From: Seison nebaliae
Lineage: Eukaryota; Rotifera; Pararotatoria; Seisonacea; Seisonidae
Direction of reading: 5' to 3'
DNA: 64,000 nt
Assembly (NCBI GenBank): GCA_023231475.1
Contig: JALJEE010003013.1
Location: 1 to 64,000 of the forward strand
Shown: positions 49,815-60,449 of the stretch, piece by piece
Position numbering within the stretch: position 1 is the first letter of the stretch
Layout of the letters: every line of letters starts with the position of its first letter
Translations under genes and position numbers: made by a program
Notes under the pieces: model-generated
Told to the model about the DNA's origin: nothing
What the model saw: the letters and a program-made list of their open reading frames with translations, nothing else
Databases searched by the model: none

Positions 49815-50490
49815 ATGAAGAAAACATCAACGAAATTATATCGAAATGAGGATCTAAAAAGACGAAAACGGCCGACGATAATGATGATATTGAAATTATT
49901 AGTTTAAGATGATAGTGATAACGAATTCTTAGTCGATGATGTTGCTAGTACAACTCAACCAGTTCGAGCGAAGGAGAAGAATCCGACGTTGGGGAAATTC
50001 GAACGATTACAACGCCAATTATTATCAGCGAAAATTCGAGATTATTGATTGGTAATGATGATGAAACCGGATTTTCAACAACGTCCAATAATGATATCAC
50101 CTGATGGTCGAATATATCTCGGGAGTTTCTCTCCTCTTTATGATTAGGCTCAAGATTTTTTAGTAGCGATAGTTGAACCGGTTTGTCGTCCGAAACATCT
50201 CCATGAATATAAGTTGACACTCTATTCGTTATATGTGGCCGTTTCTGCGAGAATAGAAACGAATTTCATAATAGAATTTTTAAATCGATTATCGAAAATT
50301 GTATTGGATACAGAAATCGTTGAATTCGTCAAACATTGTACATTGAGTTATGGTAAAGCGAAATTAGTGTTGAAGAATAATCGATATTTTGTGGAAAGTA
50401 ATTTCTCTGATTTAATTTTTTCATATTATAAAAAAATGATAAGTTGACTATAGAAGATGTTCGAAATCAAATGAGTAAACAACGAATGTA
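49815..50490 (+). pseudogene. ERCC3: Truncated pseudogene of XPB/ERCC3 helicase, N-terminal part
   Basis: XPB (ERCC3, haywire in flies) is the TFIIH DNA translocase used in transcription initiation and nucleotide excision repair. This stretch encodes its N-terminal domain: QRPIMISPDGRIYLGSFSPL, then [39 protein letters not shown] and [17 protein letters not shown]. These match human [51 protein letters not shown] and YGKVKLVLKHNRYFVES. At least three in-frame stops (after KIRD-Y, SPLY-D and near KKMIS) and a frame change near 49900 break it. The helicase core is absent. No intron is visible, so it is cDNA-like. It runs almost straight into a LINE ORF1 fragment. The functional gene must lie elsewhere. 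Confidence 0.88.
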
Positions 50491-50506
50491 AAATGAAAAT
50501 AATTTT

Positions 50507-51110
50507 TTGAACATTAATAAATGCAAATCAAATATGCAAAATGCTACGCCTCCAAACAATCAACAAAACAATAATCAATCACTTCCTCCCAATGATCCTT
50601 CCAATCAAAGAAGAATCCACCGTTTACCGTCACCAAACAACGATCTTTCTATCCGCTCCAAACGGGATAGATCAGGGTCCTCCCATCAGCCCATCGAAAA
50701 AACGAGGAAATGGATCAAAAGTTCCGCTCCCAAGAGAATGTCAAACGTGCAAATCATGTCACAATTAAAGGAGTCAATGTCTTCTTTGGCTAGCTCCTTC
50801 ATCCTACCGGACAAATTTTACGAACAGCCTACGAATGTCATCGCTAATGTTCAACCGATTCACTCGGATATTTCTTCGTCCAACCTAACCAAGAATAAAT
50901 CGCCCGATAAGAAACCTGAAACGACGAAGAGCCATGAAAGAAAGAATGTCGCCGCTCGATTTGGGACACGTACTGACTGACCGAAGCGCATTCTCCGCTC
51001 TGTAATGGTCACCAACTTCGTACCTTCCACTACTACGAGTGACGTTGACAAACTCATTTCCGATTCTAACTTGGAAGTCGTCAAATCTGACGTAGTGATG
51101 TCCAAATGGT
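50507..51110 (+). pseudogene. Second LINE ORF1 copy, truncated
   Basis: A 157-codon frame (MNINKCKSNMQNATPPNNQQ) followed, after an in-frame TGA at about 50978, by the RRM-like start ILRSVMVTNFVPSTTTSDVD and SDSNLEVVKSD in the same frame, ending near 51110. It is clearly related to 47227-48247, but in the opposite orientation and without a reverse transcriptase. The first 30 residues are Asn/Gln-rich. The short gap to the XPB pseudogene (about 15 to 30 bp) suggests both pieces arrived together or that one inserted beside the other. Confidence 0.8.
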
Positions 51111-51636
51111 AACAAAAACGAAGAGCTCTGAATCGATTTTACGATGTATTAGGAAGAGAAAAAAATCCAGACTCTCGTTTTTGCCTCGTATACATACACT
51201 ATTTGTTCTATTTTGACCAAAAACAGAATGGCCAGTAAGCGACAAACAGAACGGTCGAGATATTGTCTCACTTGTTAAAAATAGGACAATCTGCAAAAAT
51301 ATGGCAAAAAAGTCGAAAATTAACTAATTTAAAATTTATAAACGGGCAACGGGCAAAAACTGAACAAAATTTATTTAATCAATCAACAAATAAACATAAT
51401 GATCGAATCGATATAAAACTATTATTTTAAAATTATTTCTTATGTTAGTGATATTCCGAACAATAGAGAATGTTTATGATAAGCTCTTAAAAAAGATAGA
51501 TACTGATACTATGAAGTTAAGAACTGAGAATCCTGAACTGACTTGTGAGGATGTTAATCTTTTAAATGGTTTGAATTAATTGTAAATTAAAGAGGTCTTT
51601 AAACTCAGTAGTTTTATATAAAATATAAAGTACAAA
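51111..51636. other. AT-rich gap
   Basis: About 525 bp between the LINE piece and the 3' end of the USP-like gene. Nothing recognised. Confidence 0.4.
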
Positions 51637-53124
51637 TCATTCATCATTATAATCTGCTTGTTCTGTTTTTTCAAATAAAACTCCAGAAATTCTTTCTCCT
51701 TTCAACATTGATGTAAATTGTTCGATATTTTGAATTTTAATAGAAAATTGGTCATTTATAAAAATCCATTGGTTACCTCTTTGAATTAAAGCCATCGTAT
51801 GGATGCGACTTTGTTGTTCATAAAAGAAATCTGTGGCATAACTGACTACCCATTCACAAATTACTTTCAGTCTGTCTACAACTTGGTGTTGTTCTTTCGA
51901 TAAATAATCATAAACTTTAGGTTCTTTAATCTTGATTGACTCCATGATTTTATGTCGCAATTCTTCGATACATAAAGGATTTTTTCGGGCAGATTTTTCG
52001 GGTGTAGGTTTCAGTTCTTTGTACATTACAACCATTTCTTCGTCGATTGCAATTCCTATTGATCTTAATCTGTAAAGTATATTTGTTTTACCAATTGGAA
52101 GATGAATGGTGAACGGTTCATTTCCCTTCAATTGGGGAATAGTATGAAATTGATATACTAAATATATGGGGAAATTGGCAACATCATATTTTCCAAGAAA
52201 CTTCCTAAAATAGAAACCATCGGTAAAGGCTCTAATCATTTGATCTATTGTTGATGGATGGAATTGAAATATATGAGGACCAGACAAACTAATTTGGAGT
52301 AGATTAGGTATGGCTTTTAAGGAAGATAAATCTTCTTTCAACCCATTTATTTCCATTCGCTGGTTATTTAATAGAAAACACTCTGTCTTGTCACTTCGGA
52401 TCTGACTATTATCTGTTCTCTTAATTGGATTACGGATGTGTAAATGTAAATTCAACATATTTAATTCTTGATAATAGATAAATTCATAATTTTGTCCCCT
52501 TTCAACCGAACTTTTCACATCGAACATATCATTCAGTAATGTATCCCATCTTACCATGTCACTTGGGTCACTTTGTTTGCTTTTTATAGCTAAACGCTGG
52601 AATTTTTCATCCAGGTTCTCATTGAGATTTTCATTTAGTTCAAGACCGCTTGAGTATGTTTTGAAAATTAGATAATCTCCACAAAATCCATATTTAGAAA
52701 CATATGGAGTGTTTTCAGCTACTTTTATGATTCCTGTGCGTAATATATCTCCCACCGTTTCATCCAAATGTTCAATTTTTTTTGGAACTGGTTTCGCAAT
52801 ACAATTGTATATATTTTCTATAAACTTACACAAGTCTAATTTTTTACATTTCTGCTTGTCTTCTATTAGTCTCATTAAGATAGCACTAGAAGTAATCATT
52901 CCGATTATTGAGTTAGTCATACATACTCCAATATTCGGTGGATTTAACAATCCGACAGTAGCTTTATCCGATTTCTCAAATAATTTATCTAAATAATTCC
53001 ATTTTTGTTGCCATTGTAAATTTCTGAAAGTGGGATTGAGGTCCATGTCGAAATTAAGCAAATCAAGATTGAATAACGAAAATAAAATTAAAAGTTCAAA
53101 ATGAAACAACTTGAAAACTTTCAA
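51637..53124 (-). CDS. Secreted USP-like (ubiquitin-specific protease fold) protein, intronless
   Basis: A 495-codon uninterrupted frame. The N-terminus MKVFKLFHFELLILFSLFNL looks like a signal peptide or anchor. Near residue 58, VGLLNPPNIGVCMTNSIIGM resembles the Cys box of USP (C19) peptidases (GLxNLGNTCYMNSxLQ), with the candidate nucleophile at Cys68. Near residue 442, IHTMALIQRGNQWIFINDQF resembles the His box (GHYxAxxxRGxxWxxFDD), with His442 and the Asn457-Asp458 pair. Between them, PFTIHLPIG and ILYRLRSIGIAI sit where the USP fold has its palm strands before the His box, but an insertion of about 80 residues separates them. No zinc-binding CxxC pairs are seen. The lack of introns, unlike its neighbours, may reflect retroposition or transfer. 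Activity is unproven, and a pseudo-protease is possible. Confidence 0.6.
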   Translation of the reverse strand: MKVFKLFHFELLILFSLFNLDLLNFDMDLNPTFRNLQWQQKWNYLDKLFEKSDKATVGLLNPPNIGVCMTNSIIGMITSSAILMRLIEDKQKCKKLDLCKFIENIYNCIAKPVPKKIEHLDETVGDILRTGIIKVAENTPYVSKYGFCGDYLIFKTYSSGLELNENLNENLDEKFQRLAIKSKQSDPSDMVRWDTLLNDMFDVKSSVERGQNYEFIYYQELNMLNLHLHIRNPIKRTDNSQIRSDKTECFLLNNQRMEINGLKEDLSSLKAIPNLLQISLSGPHIFQFHPSTIDQMIRAFTDGFYFRKFLGKYDVANFPIYLVYQFHTIPQLKGNEPFTIHLPIGKTNILYRLRSIGIAIDEEMVVMYKELKPTPEKSARKNPLCIEELRHKIMESIKIKEPKVYDYLSKEQHQVVDRLKVICEWVVSYATDFFYEQQSRIHTMALIQRGNQWIFINDQFSIKIQNIEQFTSMLKGERISGVLFEKTEQADYNDE

Positions 53125-53139
53125 ATATACACTACTGGA

Positions 53140-53700
53140 CTTAAGTTAGTTTTAGCCGAATTTAGTTTTATTGGACAAAGGAGATGAAACAATTTAAAAA
53201 CTTAAATGAAACACAATTTAGTATGACATCCAGCCTCCGTGCTCCATTTCAAACAGCCTTGATGGCATTGATAATTGATATACAGTTTTCTATTATATTA
53301 TTATCCATTTTCTCCCACTTTTCTTCAATTTTAGAGAAGAGCTTGTCGGTGGTTCTAAAGGACTCTAATATTTTTGGAATATTGCCCAAACGTCTTCGAT
53401 TGGATTTAGATGGGGAGGCCGAGCCGGATGGGGAAAAATTTTCATATTTTCTTCTTCCAAATAGGTTAGACTAGCCCTTGATTTGTGAATGGCCGCATTA
53501 TCCTGCTGGAAAGTGAATTTATTTTCGTAGAAGGTACGACAATCGTTTACAAAATGTTCGTGCAGCATTTTGATTTAATTTTCGCTGTTCATCATTTCTT
53601 TTATTAGGATAATTTTTCATTTATAGCCGCCTCCAATGTCGCCCCAAATCATTAGTGATTTTTTATAATGTTTCGCGTATACGTTTATGCTCGACGTATA
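53140..53700 (-). mobile_element. Tc1/mariner-type transposon remnant
   Basis: The minus strand encodes the C-terminal half of a DD34E transposase: LMIWGDIGGGYK, the MNSE.Y motif (EMMNSEN), then FTFQQDNAAIHKSRASL with the second catalytic Asp, and ARPPHLNPIEDVWAIFQ with the final Glu 34 residues further on. After it come KAVWNGARRLDVI-like residues typical of the end of the protein. At least three stops interrupt it and the N-terminal DNA-binding part is missing. A sequence around 53130-53160 (TATACACTACTGGACTTAAG) could be the outer inverted repeat beside a TA target site, but no matching second end is seen. Confidence 0.8.
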
Positions 53701-54163
53701 TGTGCTTTAAAGATTCCAAACAAAAATTATCTAGTTCGCAAATGATTTATAAATGTACAAAAAATCGAATTTCCTCATAAAATGTTGAATATTTAACCAT
53801 GGTCATTGCAATGAATCACTTGCTATATAAGTCAAATTTTCAACCACAATGTTTTCATCATTCTATTTTAAAGTTTTTTTTAAAAAATCTCCAATATATA
53901 GAATGGCTTCAATTAAATAGGATGACCAAATCACCGTCTTTAGCAAAACAGGATAACAAAACAATATTAAGAATAATTCTGATATTTTAGGTCTGCTATG
54001 GATTATGTAAAAACAATTTCTCTTATGTTTTCTTCCTTTTCTTTAGTATTCAATTGGCAGCAGAAAAAATATAAGTTTAATAGATAATTTAATAAGACAA
54101 AATGGATCAATATTAGCAACGTTAATCGTATCTTTCTTACGAATTAGTTTTATGAATTAGGAA
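53701..54163. other. Gap before the membrane-protein pair
   Basis: About 460 bp. A plus-strand frame at 53799-53990 has no support. Possible promoter of the next gene. Confidence 0.4.
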
Positions 54164-55939
54164 ATGACCATTAATTTTTCTAATTTCACTTTGCTCATTT
54201 GGATATTTAACTTTCGCTTAATTTCATCAATCCTTATCAGATATCGTTGTTCAAATAAATTTGAATATGCCTGTTTGGGTGCAAATAAGAAGTATGATAG
54301 TTACACAATTACAGCAACGCTAATCATTACGGGAACCAGTCAGGCGACGATTAGTTGCTCAGCTTATGAAAACTTAATTGTTTATATAATTGATTATTAA
54401 CTTTCATTATTCTCTAATAGCTTATATGTAAAATTATGGAGAATGCCAAAACCATCGTTGTCAAACCGGAATTTCAACGAGGAATACCAATCACAATTTA
54501 TAGGTTGATTTTTCAAGATGAAACTGAAATAAAGGAATTTTTTTGTTTTTCCAATTAATTGAAATATTAGTGGAGAAAGAGCAGAAACACCGATGGAGTT
54601 CTCTACACCAGAAGATGAAAAAAAGGTCAGTTTGGTTATCGGAGTAGATGTAAAACATTCATGGGACAAACGTCTAGTATATAATTACTACATAACTCCA
54701 GTTTAAATTTTTGAACTTCAATTCACAAAAACTAATTTCTTTACATGAACCAGACTGGACAGACGTTTCGTCAGTATCGCAAGAAAATGGAGGAAAAGTT
54801 AAATTTTATGAAAAATTTGTGTATTTTAATATAATTGAGTCGTTTTCTAGACGCTCAAAGCATCACTTGGATATAAACTCCAAAGCACATAGTTATCCGA
54901 ATTTTTTAAAGAAAACTAAACGATTAATGCTATCTCCCGCCTCAACACTAATTCCAATCAATTTAGATATACACATGATATATGACGTGTTTTTGAATGG
55001 TTCCTTAATCACGTCAGAGGAATCAACTTCTCTCATTTACACAGAAGTTCCATTTTGATCAAAATATTAATGAAAGGAACTCTTCGTTTAAACAGATAAA
55101 AGCAGCCATATTTCATTCCTTAAAATTCTTAGGCGGTAAAATATTCAAATCGATCAATTCCGTTACCGTGACCGGACGAACAATTTATTCGGTAAAGAAT
55201 AGTATGAAAGTTTATTTTGAAGCACGATTCGCAACACAACTATGCAATTTCAATCAAAAATTTCTTGAACCTCATGATAAAGAAAAGTCACACGTTATAC
55301 TCACTACTAAAGCTTATGATAAATTGTCAATTGATCTCCCACAAACTTTGAGACGATCAATGTTTGTTCATAAATTAAGTTTTCTTTTCCATTTAAGCTT
55401 GTTAATGTTAACAAATTTCCATATCTCAGTAATCTTTGATTTCCTGTTAAGACCTCTGAGAAATTCAGATTTCGATGCAGGAGAACGTCGGACGGCGAAG
55501 AATTCATCAAACCATAATATTAAAATTTACATTCTAATTTTGATCATCCTTATGCTAGTAGCACTCTATATCTATAAAGATCAAACTGAAACATTTGTTA
55601 AAAAATTCATATTTTCAAGTTACAAGTTTAAACTCGTCAACTTCCAAATGAATAAGTTCGCTTTTTTTGTACTCTTTTTAGGAAATTCTAATCCGAAGTC
55701 TAAAGAATCTTCATTCCTCTTCAACAGTTTCTATTTAATTCGACATTTTGCCACTTCTATATTTTTCAGATTCTTCGAAAAATAATCTTTTTCTAAAAGA
55801 TAAGAGAGGTTCAAAATCAACAGGTAGTTCTGGAAGCATACATATATCTCACCCAAACGCCAAATATCGATCATCATCATTACCTCCTCTTACATCTACA
55901 CCTTCCTCTGGTTCCCATCGTCAATCAACGCTAACGTGA
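54164..55939 (+). CDS. Single-pass membrane protein A (about 7 exons), unknown family
   Basis: Starts MTINFSNFTLLIWIFNF, a signal peptide. Exons chained by GT-AG sites give an ectodomain: SYTITATLIITGTSQATISC, then KTIVVKPEFQRGIPITIYSG, KVSLVIGVDVKHSWDKRLVY and KSINSVTVTGRTIYSVKNSM, ending near LPQTLRRSM. A transmembrane segment follows (IKIYILILIILMLVALYIY, about 55530), then a short basic tail closing with Ser/Pro-rich SSLPPLTSTPSSGSHRQS. Introns lie near 54388-54418, 54509-54568, 54707-54760, 54823-54850, 55047-55098 and 55363-55395; the next one or two joins are unsure. The beta-rich alternation of polar and aliphatic residues suggests an extracellular Ig- or cadherin-like fold, but no family is recognised. 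It lies head-to-tail with gene B and has the same layout. Confidence 0.55.
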
Positions 55940-56151
55940 TACTAACATTTATCTTGTAAGATGCCTTAAAAGATTTTTTGGAAATTTATATTAAGAAACT
56001 GACAATTGACAAAGTTCATGTCGATTTCGTTTCTGAATATTTTTTTATTATATATAAAATTAAATTGAAAATTGTTATACTAATAGACATGAATTAGGTT
56101 CAATTGAAAATTTTATTTCGATTTTATAATTTCCTAAAAAATTATTTCCTC

Positions 56152-59047
56152 ATGAATTTTTATTATTTTCTTATATCAACTCTTGTTATCACGTTGGAGG
56201 CTTCTAAGAATAGATTAGGTGTTTATTACTCGTCTAATATTCCTCCTTGTTTTTACTGCGAGGGTGACACAATTGAAGATCTCAATTTCACATCAACATC
56301 CGAGTTGATTTGTAGGGACGAGAGTTCTAATTTAACGGTGAGTTCATTTGTCATTAACCAATACTTAATTATGTTTGGTAGCTTAGCTATGTATCACCAG
56401 AATCAAAGCCCCTTTGCTCCTATGACGAAGTTGAAAATTTTCCATCCCGCTCTGTGGTAAGAGTTTTCAAATTAACGTTAGTTCATCCTTCTTATTCAGA
56501 TTTCAACCGAAATCAGATTTGATATGTACCGAAAAAAATTGGATTAAGTTTTTAGATTTTGAATTTATACTTTAACTGTTCTCAATTCGGATAGTCTTAT
56601 AATTTATCTTATTTCAGTCATTTCTTCTTTTATTTCAAAATTTAAATTTTGATGAATATTGAAAATAAATCTTGTTTGATTGTTTTTAGGAAAGAGCAAC
56701 CAGTAATTCCCAAATTTACAAAAGATTATGAAGTTTTAGCGATTCTAGATCCGGAAAAATTATTGAAAACATTCGATGATGTACATTTAGTTATCACTTA
56801 TACAGTTAAATTTTATAGAATTATTATGATTGATTTTTATTCATCAAATTATACAGCCAAATAAGAAGCAAGTAAAAATTGTTTCTCCTGAAGATTTTGC
56901 TCAATTGTCCGATTCTTCCCCTTCTGAACGGCCGACGATACGAACATTGCTCTCAACCACAACATTGGAATCAACCACAGCATTAGAACTAACAACAACA
57001 TTAGATCCAACAACTAAATTAAACCCAACAACTAAATTGGATACAACGATAAAATTGACTAGAAAACGGTCAACAATTGTAACGATGGAGAAAGAGTGGA
57101 AAAAAAATAAAATGCCGATTCTCAATAATCCTATAATAAGTAAATCATTAGGTAATTCAAATGAGAAAAATGTGAAACCTCGATGGAAACATAAGAATGA
57201 ATCAAGCCTAAACGAAAAAGTGAAAGATGAAGGATTGTCAATAAACGATATCTTGAAGATGGGAAGATTTAATTTTTCAGCGGAAAATGATATTTTCATA
57301 CTGATCACCCAAAGTTCAGTTTTGACTTTGAGTAATGCTTATGTGAAAAATACTTGGATCACGAATAGCGTTACAAATTTATTTTGTTTTTCAATAATAA
57401 TGTAAAGTAATATAGATAAGAAATACGATTCGGAAATTAATGTGGAATTTAATAAGAGATCTACCTAAAAAGCATATCGAGGTGGCTATAGGTACATTAG
57501 GACAAAATATTAATAAGAAATTTGAGATCGATATACATTTCAGCATAAGAACGAGAAGATCGAGACTATCAAGTCAGTATCCGGATATATTTCATACAAA
57601 ACATCAGCTCGAAAGATTAATGAATGCAAAAAATTTTACGGATGTATATCAAAGGAGTTTAAGGTCATCAATAGCTTTAGAGTCGATAGGTTCCATATCC
57701 ACCTTTCATAAATTTGTTTATTAAAAATATGTTCATTAATTAGCCCTTAAACCAGCTGTGGCGATGGCATGGACTGTTAGAATTAAAAATACGGAACATC
57801 AAATTTTTCCCATTCATAAATGGTTTATAGTTGGTTGTTGTGCTCTAATGGGACTACTCATGGCAATCATGCTAAGTTACCGATATAGGCATCAGATAAG
57901 AATGAAATGGCTTAAAACGAGGAAAGAAGTGAAAAAGATGTTTAAACGACGAAAATGGAGTGTATTAGCGAAACAATCTGCAAACACTCCAGATATCTCT
58001 AAGTTTAATAGACGTACAACTGGTAGCGATCCAAAGAATTTCACAGAAGTTGACGAAGCAGAATTTGAAGAGTACGGAAAATTCTTCGGACCTTTCGGAC
58101 ATCGAGGTTCTTTTTCATTCAAAATATTTAAGTTTATTCTTATTTTAGTTAATTTCGCACGCAATCGATATTATGATATACCTGAAAGTACTGTTGGATC
58201 TACAGAACTCTCAGTCTTATATTCGGGATCGGACAGAACTGGTAGAACAAGAGACAGAAATCGACTTTCTAGAAACAAGTCCAAAGAATCCATCAAACAC
58301 AAAGTATCAACATCGAAATCTAAGGCAGATGCTCGTAAATCGAAAATAGAAATGGAACCTAGAACGGAAACTCGTAGAGCAAGGTCAGAACCGGTTGTTG
58401 AGATAGTAAGACCAAGGGGAGAATCATCGAGACCGAGAGGAGAATCATCTAGACAGAGAGTAGAAAGCAGACCCGAAACATCCAGATCTAGAGCGGATGC
58501 CTCCAGATACAGAGTTGAGTCTTCGAAATCTCGCGAAGATACTCGATCAAGAGTTGAACCTTCAAAATCGAAAGTAGAAACTTCCAAGTCGAAGTTAGAA
58601 CAATCAGGATCGAAAGTAGAAAGATCAAAATCCCGGGTTGAAACATCAAAAACAAAAGTAGAACCTTCCAGATCAAGAGTCGAAGCGGGCAGATCTCGAA
58701 CGGAACAATCTAAAACAAAACTGGAAGGATCTAAATCGAGAGTTGAAAAATCAAGATCACGAGTCGAACCGGCTAGATCGAGGACGGAAGGAAGAATTGA
58801 TCAATCGAGGTCGAGAACGGAGGGAAGAGTAGATCAATCGAGATCGAGGACAGAAGGAAGAGTTGATCAGTCGAAATCACGGACAGAATATAGACCTGAA
58901 AGAAAAGTGGAACCATCGAAATCAAGAGATATATCACTGAAGGGACAAAACAAAAACAAAGTTATTTTCTCCGCCCCACAAAATGAGTCATCCACCCGAA
59001 TGGATTCGAATAAACAAGGGTCTTCCAGATCTAGAACAAGACATTAA
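56152..59047 (+). CDS. Single-pass membrane protein B with a basic heptad-repeat tail
   Basis: The start at 56152 gives MNFYYFLISTLVITLEAS, a signal peptide; an ATG at 56104 is less likely. The ectodomain has two early Cys (PCFYCEG, LICRDESSN), TLSYVSPESKPLCSYDEVEN, a Thr-rich linker (about 56940-57050, many STT/TTL/PTT units) and a distal domain ending SRLSSQYPD...YQRSLRSSI. Introns near 56338-56383, 56456-56690, 57347-57410, 57690-57743 and 58112-58161 join in frame. The transmembrane segment is WFIVGCCALMGLLMAIMLSY (about 57823-57882), followed by a basic juxtamembrane run. The cytoplasmic tail, about 240 residues, is nearly all Ser, Arg, Lys and Glu with a seven-residue period. No known family is recognised. 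It resembles gene A in order of parts, so the two may be paralogues. Confidence 0.6.
58484..58915 (+). repeat. Seven-residue coding repeat S-[KR]-x-E-x-x-[KR]
   Basis: Twelve or more consecutive seven-codon units such as SKVETSK, SKLEQSG, SRVETSK, TKVEPSR and SRTEQSK, in the tail of membrane protein B, followed by three eleven-residue units built on SRTEGRVDQSR. Codons vary between units, so the array is not a young DNA duplication except for the last three units, which are nearly identical in sequence. Confidence 0.88.
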
Positions 59048-59365
59048 CAATAACTTTATTAATTAACTTCATAATTTTTTCAAAAAAATTAATTTTGAAT
59101 AGAAGAATTTCAAATATTTCTTTCAGCGTATACATCTCATGTGAGTCTCAACTATTATCGACAATTTCTATTATTGTACAATTTCTATTATAATTCGAAG
59201 AATATTATTGTTTTTTGTTTTAATTATTTCTAATTCAAATTTTTATTATTCACTTTATAAAAATTTTCTCTAAATTATTTCAAGTAAGATTTTAATTAAT
59301 TAATTTTAATTATTATTTATTGAAGTACAATCCCAATTAGGGTAAAAGAAAAAAAAAGAAATAAA
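59048..59365. other. AT-rich gap
   Basis: About 320 bp of 3' flank after membrane protein B. No gene. Confidence 0.4.
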
Positions 59366-59860
59366 TTATAAAAGATTAATAAGATCACCAAAATAATTTT
59401 TTAGACCGACAAAATTATTATTGTTGATTAGCTCACGGCCAAGTGAAATACTAGAGACAAGATCACCCGGTATGTACTCATCCAACTTGAAGTTGTGTAG
59501 CATACCCCTGGCATCAGAGAGAGATGATGGATACGATAAATTATAATATGAACAAAAATAACGGAGAGGAGTGTTAAATTTCTCACATTGCGAGAATTCC
59601 GGGAAGGGAAACGGAGAGGTCAATATAGTTTCCGATAGCGAGAGATAACGATCAAGCATAATAACCGGAAAGGGAGATAGTTCCACAATAGAAAACATGA
59701 AAGCCCTGCAAAACGGTCTAGGACGGCCCAGTAAGATACGAATGCACCGGTTATAAGCCTTATCCAAGGAGCCCATGGACTTATTAGAGATACCAAGAGA
59801 CGCTTGAAGTCCATAGAACCCACAATAGAACGTGACGAAAAGTTTCATCTTCAATTTCAC
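59366..59860 (-). pseudogene. LINE reverse-transcriptase C-terminal fragment
   Basis: A 164-codon frame with KLFVTFYCGFYGLQASLGIS and LDKAYNRCIRILLGRPR, the pattern of the region after the thumb of non-LTR reverse transcriptases (a Y.G....... followed by ..R.ILG). It ends in SISLGRELINNNNFVGLKNY. No ORF1 or catalytic part lies beside it, so it is a truncated insertion. It may belong to the same family as 45800-48247, which lacks just this part, but that cannot be shown from sequence overlap. Confidence 0.65.
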
Positions 59861-60449
59861 TGGATAAAATTTACATTTATGATTTAATAATTAAAATAAT
59901 TATTCAATTTAATTAAAGCAACTTTTAATTTTTTGAAGATAACATCTCTAAGGTAATTAGATTAGACGCTTAACCTGAAAATTGAAAGTTTACATCTTTT
60001 AGAGATTTTATTATTCTCCGGTTCTTTCTTTAGCAGAATAAATGAAGAATAACTTCAGATATTGATATTGAATTATTCTTAGAATTGTAACTATTATATG
60101 AAATGTTATGATCGATAAGAAATGTGCACGAAAAATATTCACGGAACTTCATAGTAGAAGGATACGAAATTAGAAGGTTAAAGCAAAGAGAAGTGTATGA
60201 TTAGAAGAGATTATTATGATGAAAAAAGACGTGTAGTGATAGAAGAGCTATAAAATAATGAATGAGAGAGAAAGAATTAAGAAATTTAAGCTGAATTATC
60301 ATTCGGAAGATATTGAACATTCTGAATAATTGTCTCGTACCAGAGTCTTGTTACTAGATTGACGTAAGAGGAAAATAAATAAGAATATAAACAATCAAAG
60401 CCTTCATCAAAAAGCAGCAAAAAAACTTATATAATATTCGAGAGAGAAA
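59861..60449. other. Promoter region of AP-2 alpha
   Basis: About 590 bp of AT-rich DNA before the alpha-adaptin start codon. No specific motif is recognised. Confidence 0.4.

Noticed and set aside
55300-55470. A 23-base intron (GTAATC to TTAAG) near 55430 as an ultra-short intron
   Set aside because: The same region also reads open in another frame without this splice, so the ultra-short intron is not needed.
54164-59047. Membrane protein pair as remnants of an envelope-bearing mobile element
   Set aside because: Both genes have several ordinary introns, no polymerase, integrase or terminal repeats lie beside them, and no envelope motif is seen.
57758-59047. Repeat-tail frame as an independent SR-type splicing protein gene
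   Set aside because: An in-frame splice (ending ...ATAG joined to CCCTTAAACC) links it to the upstream ectodomain exons, and it begins with a transmembrane helix and has no RRM.
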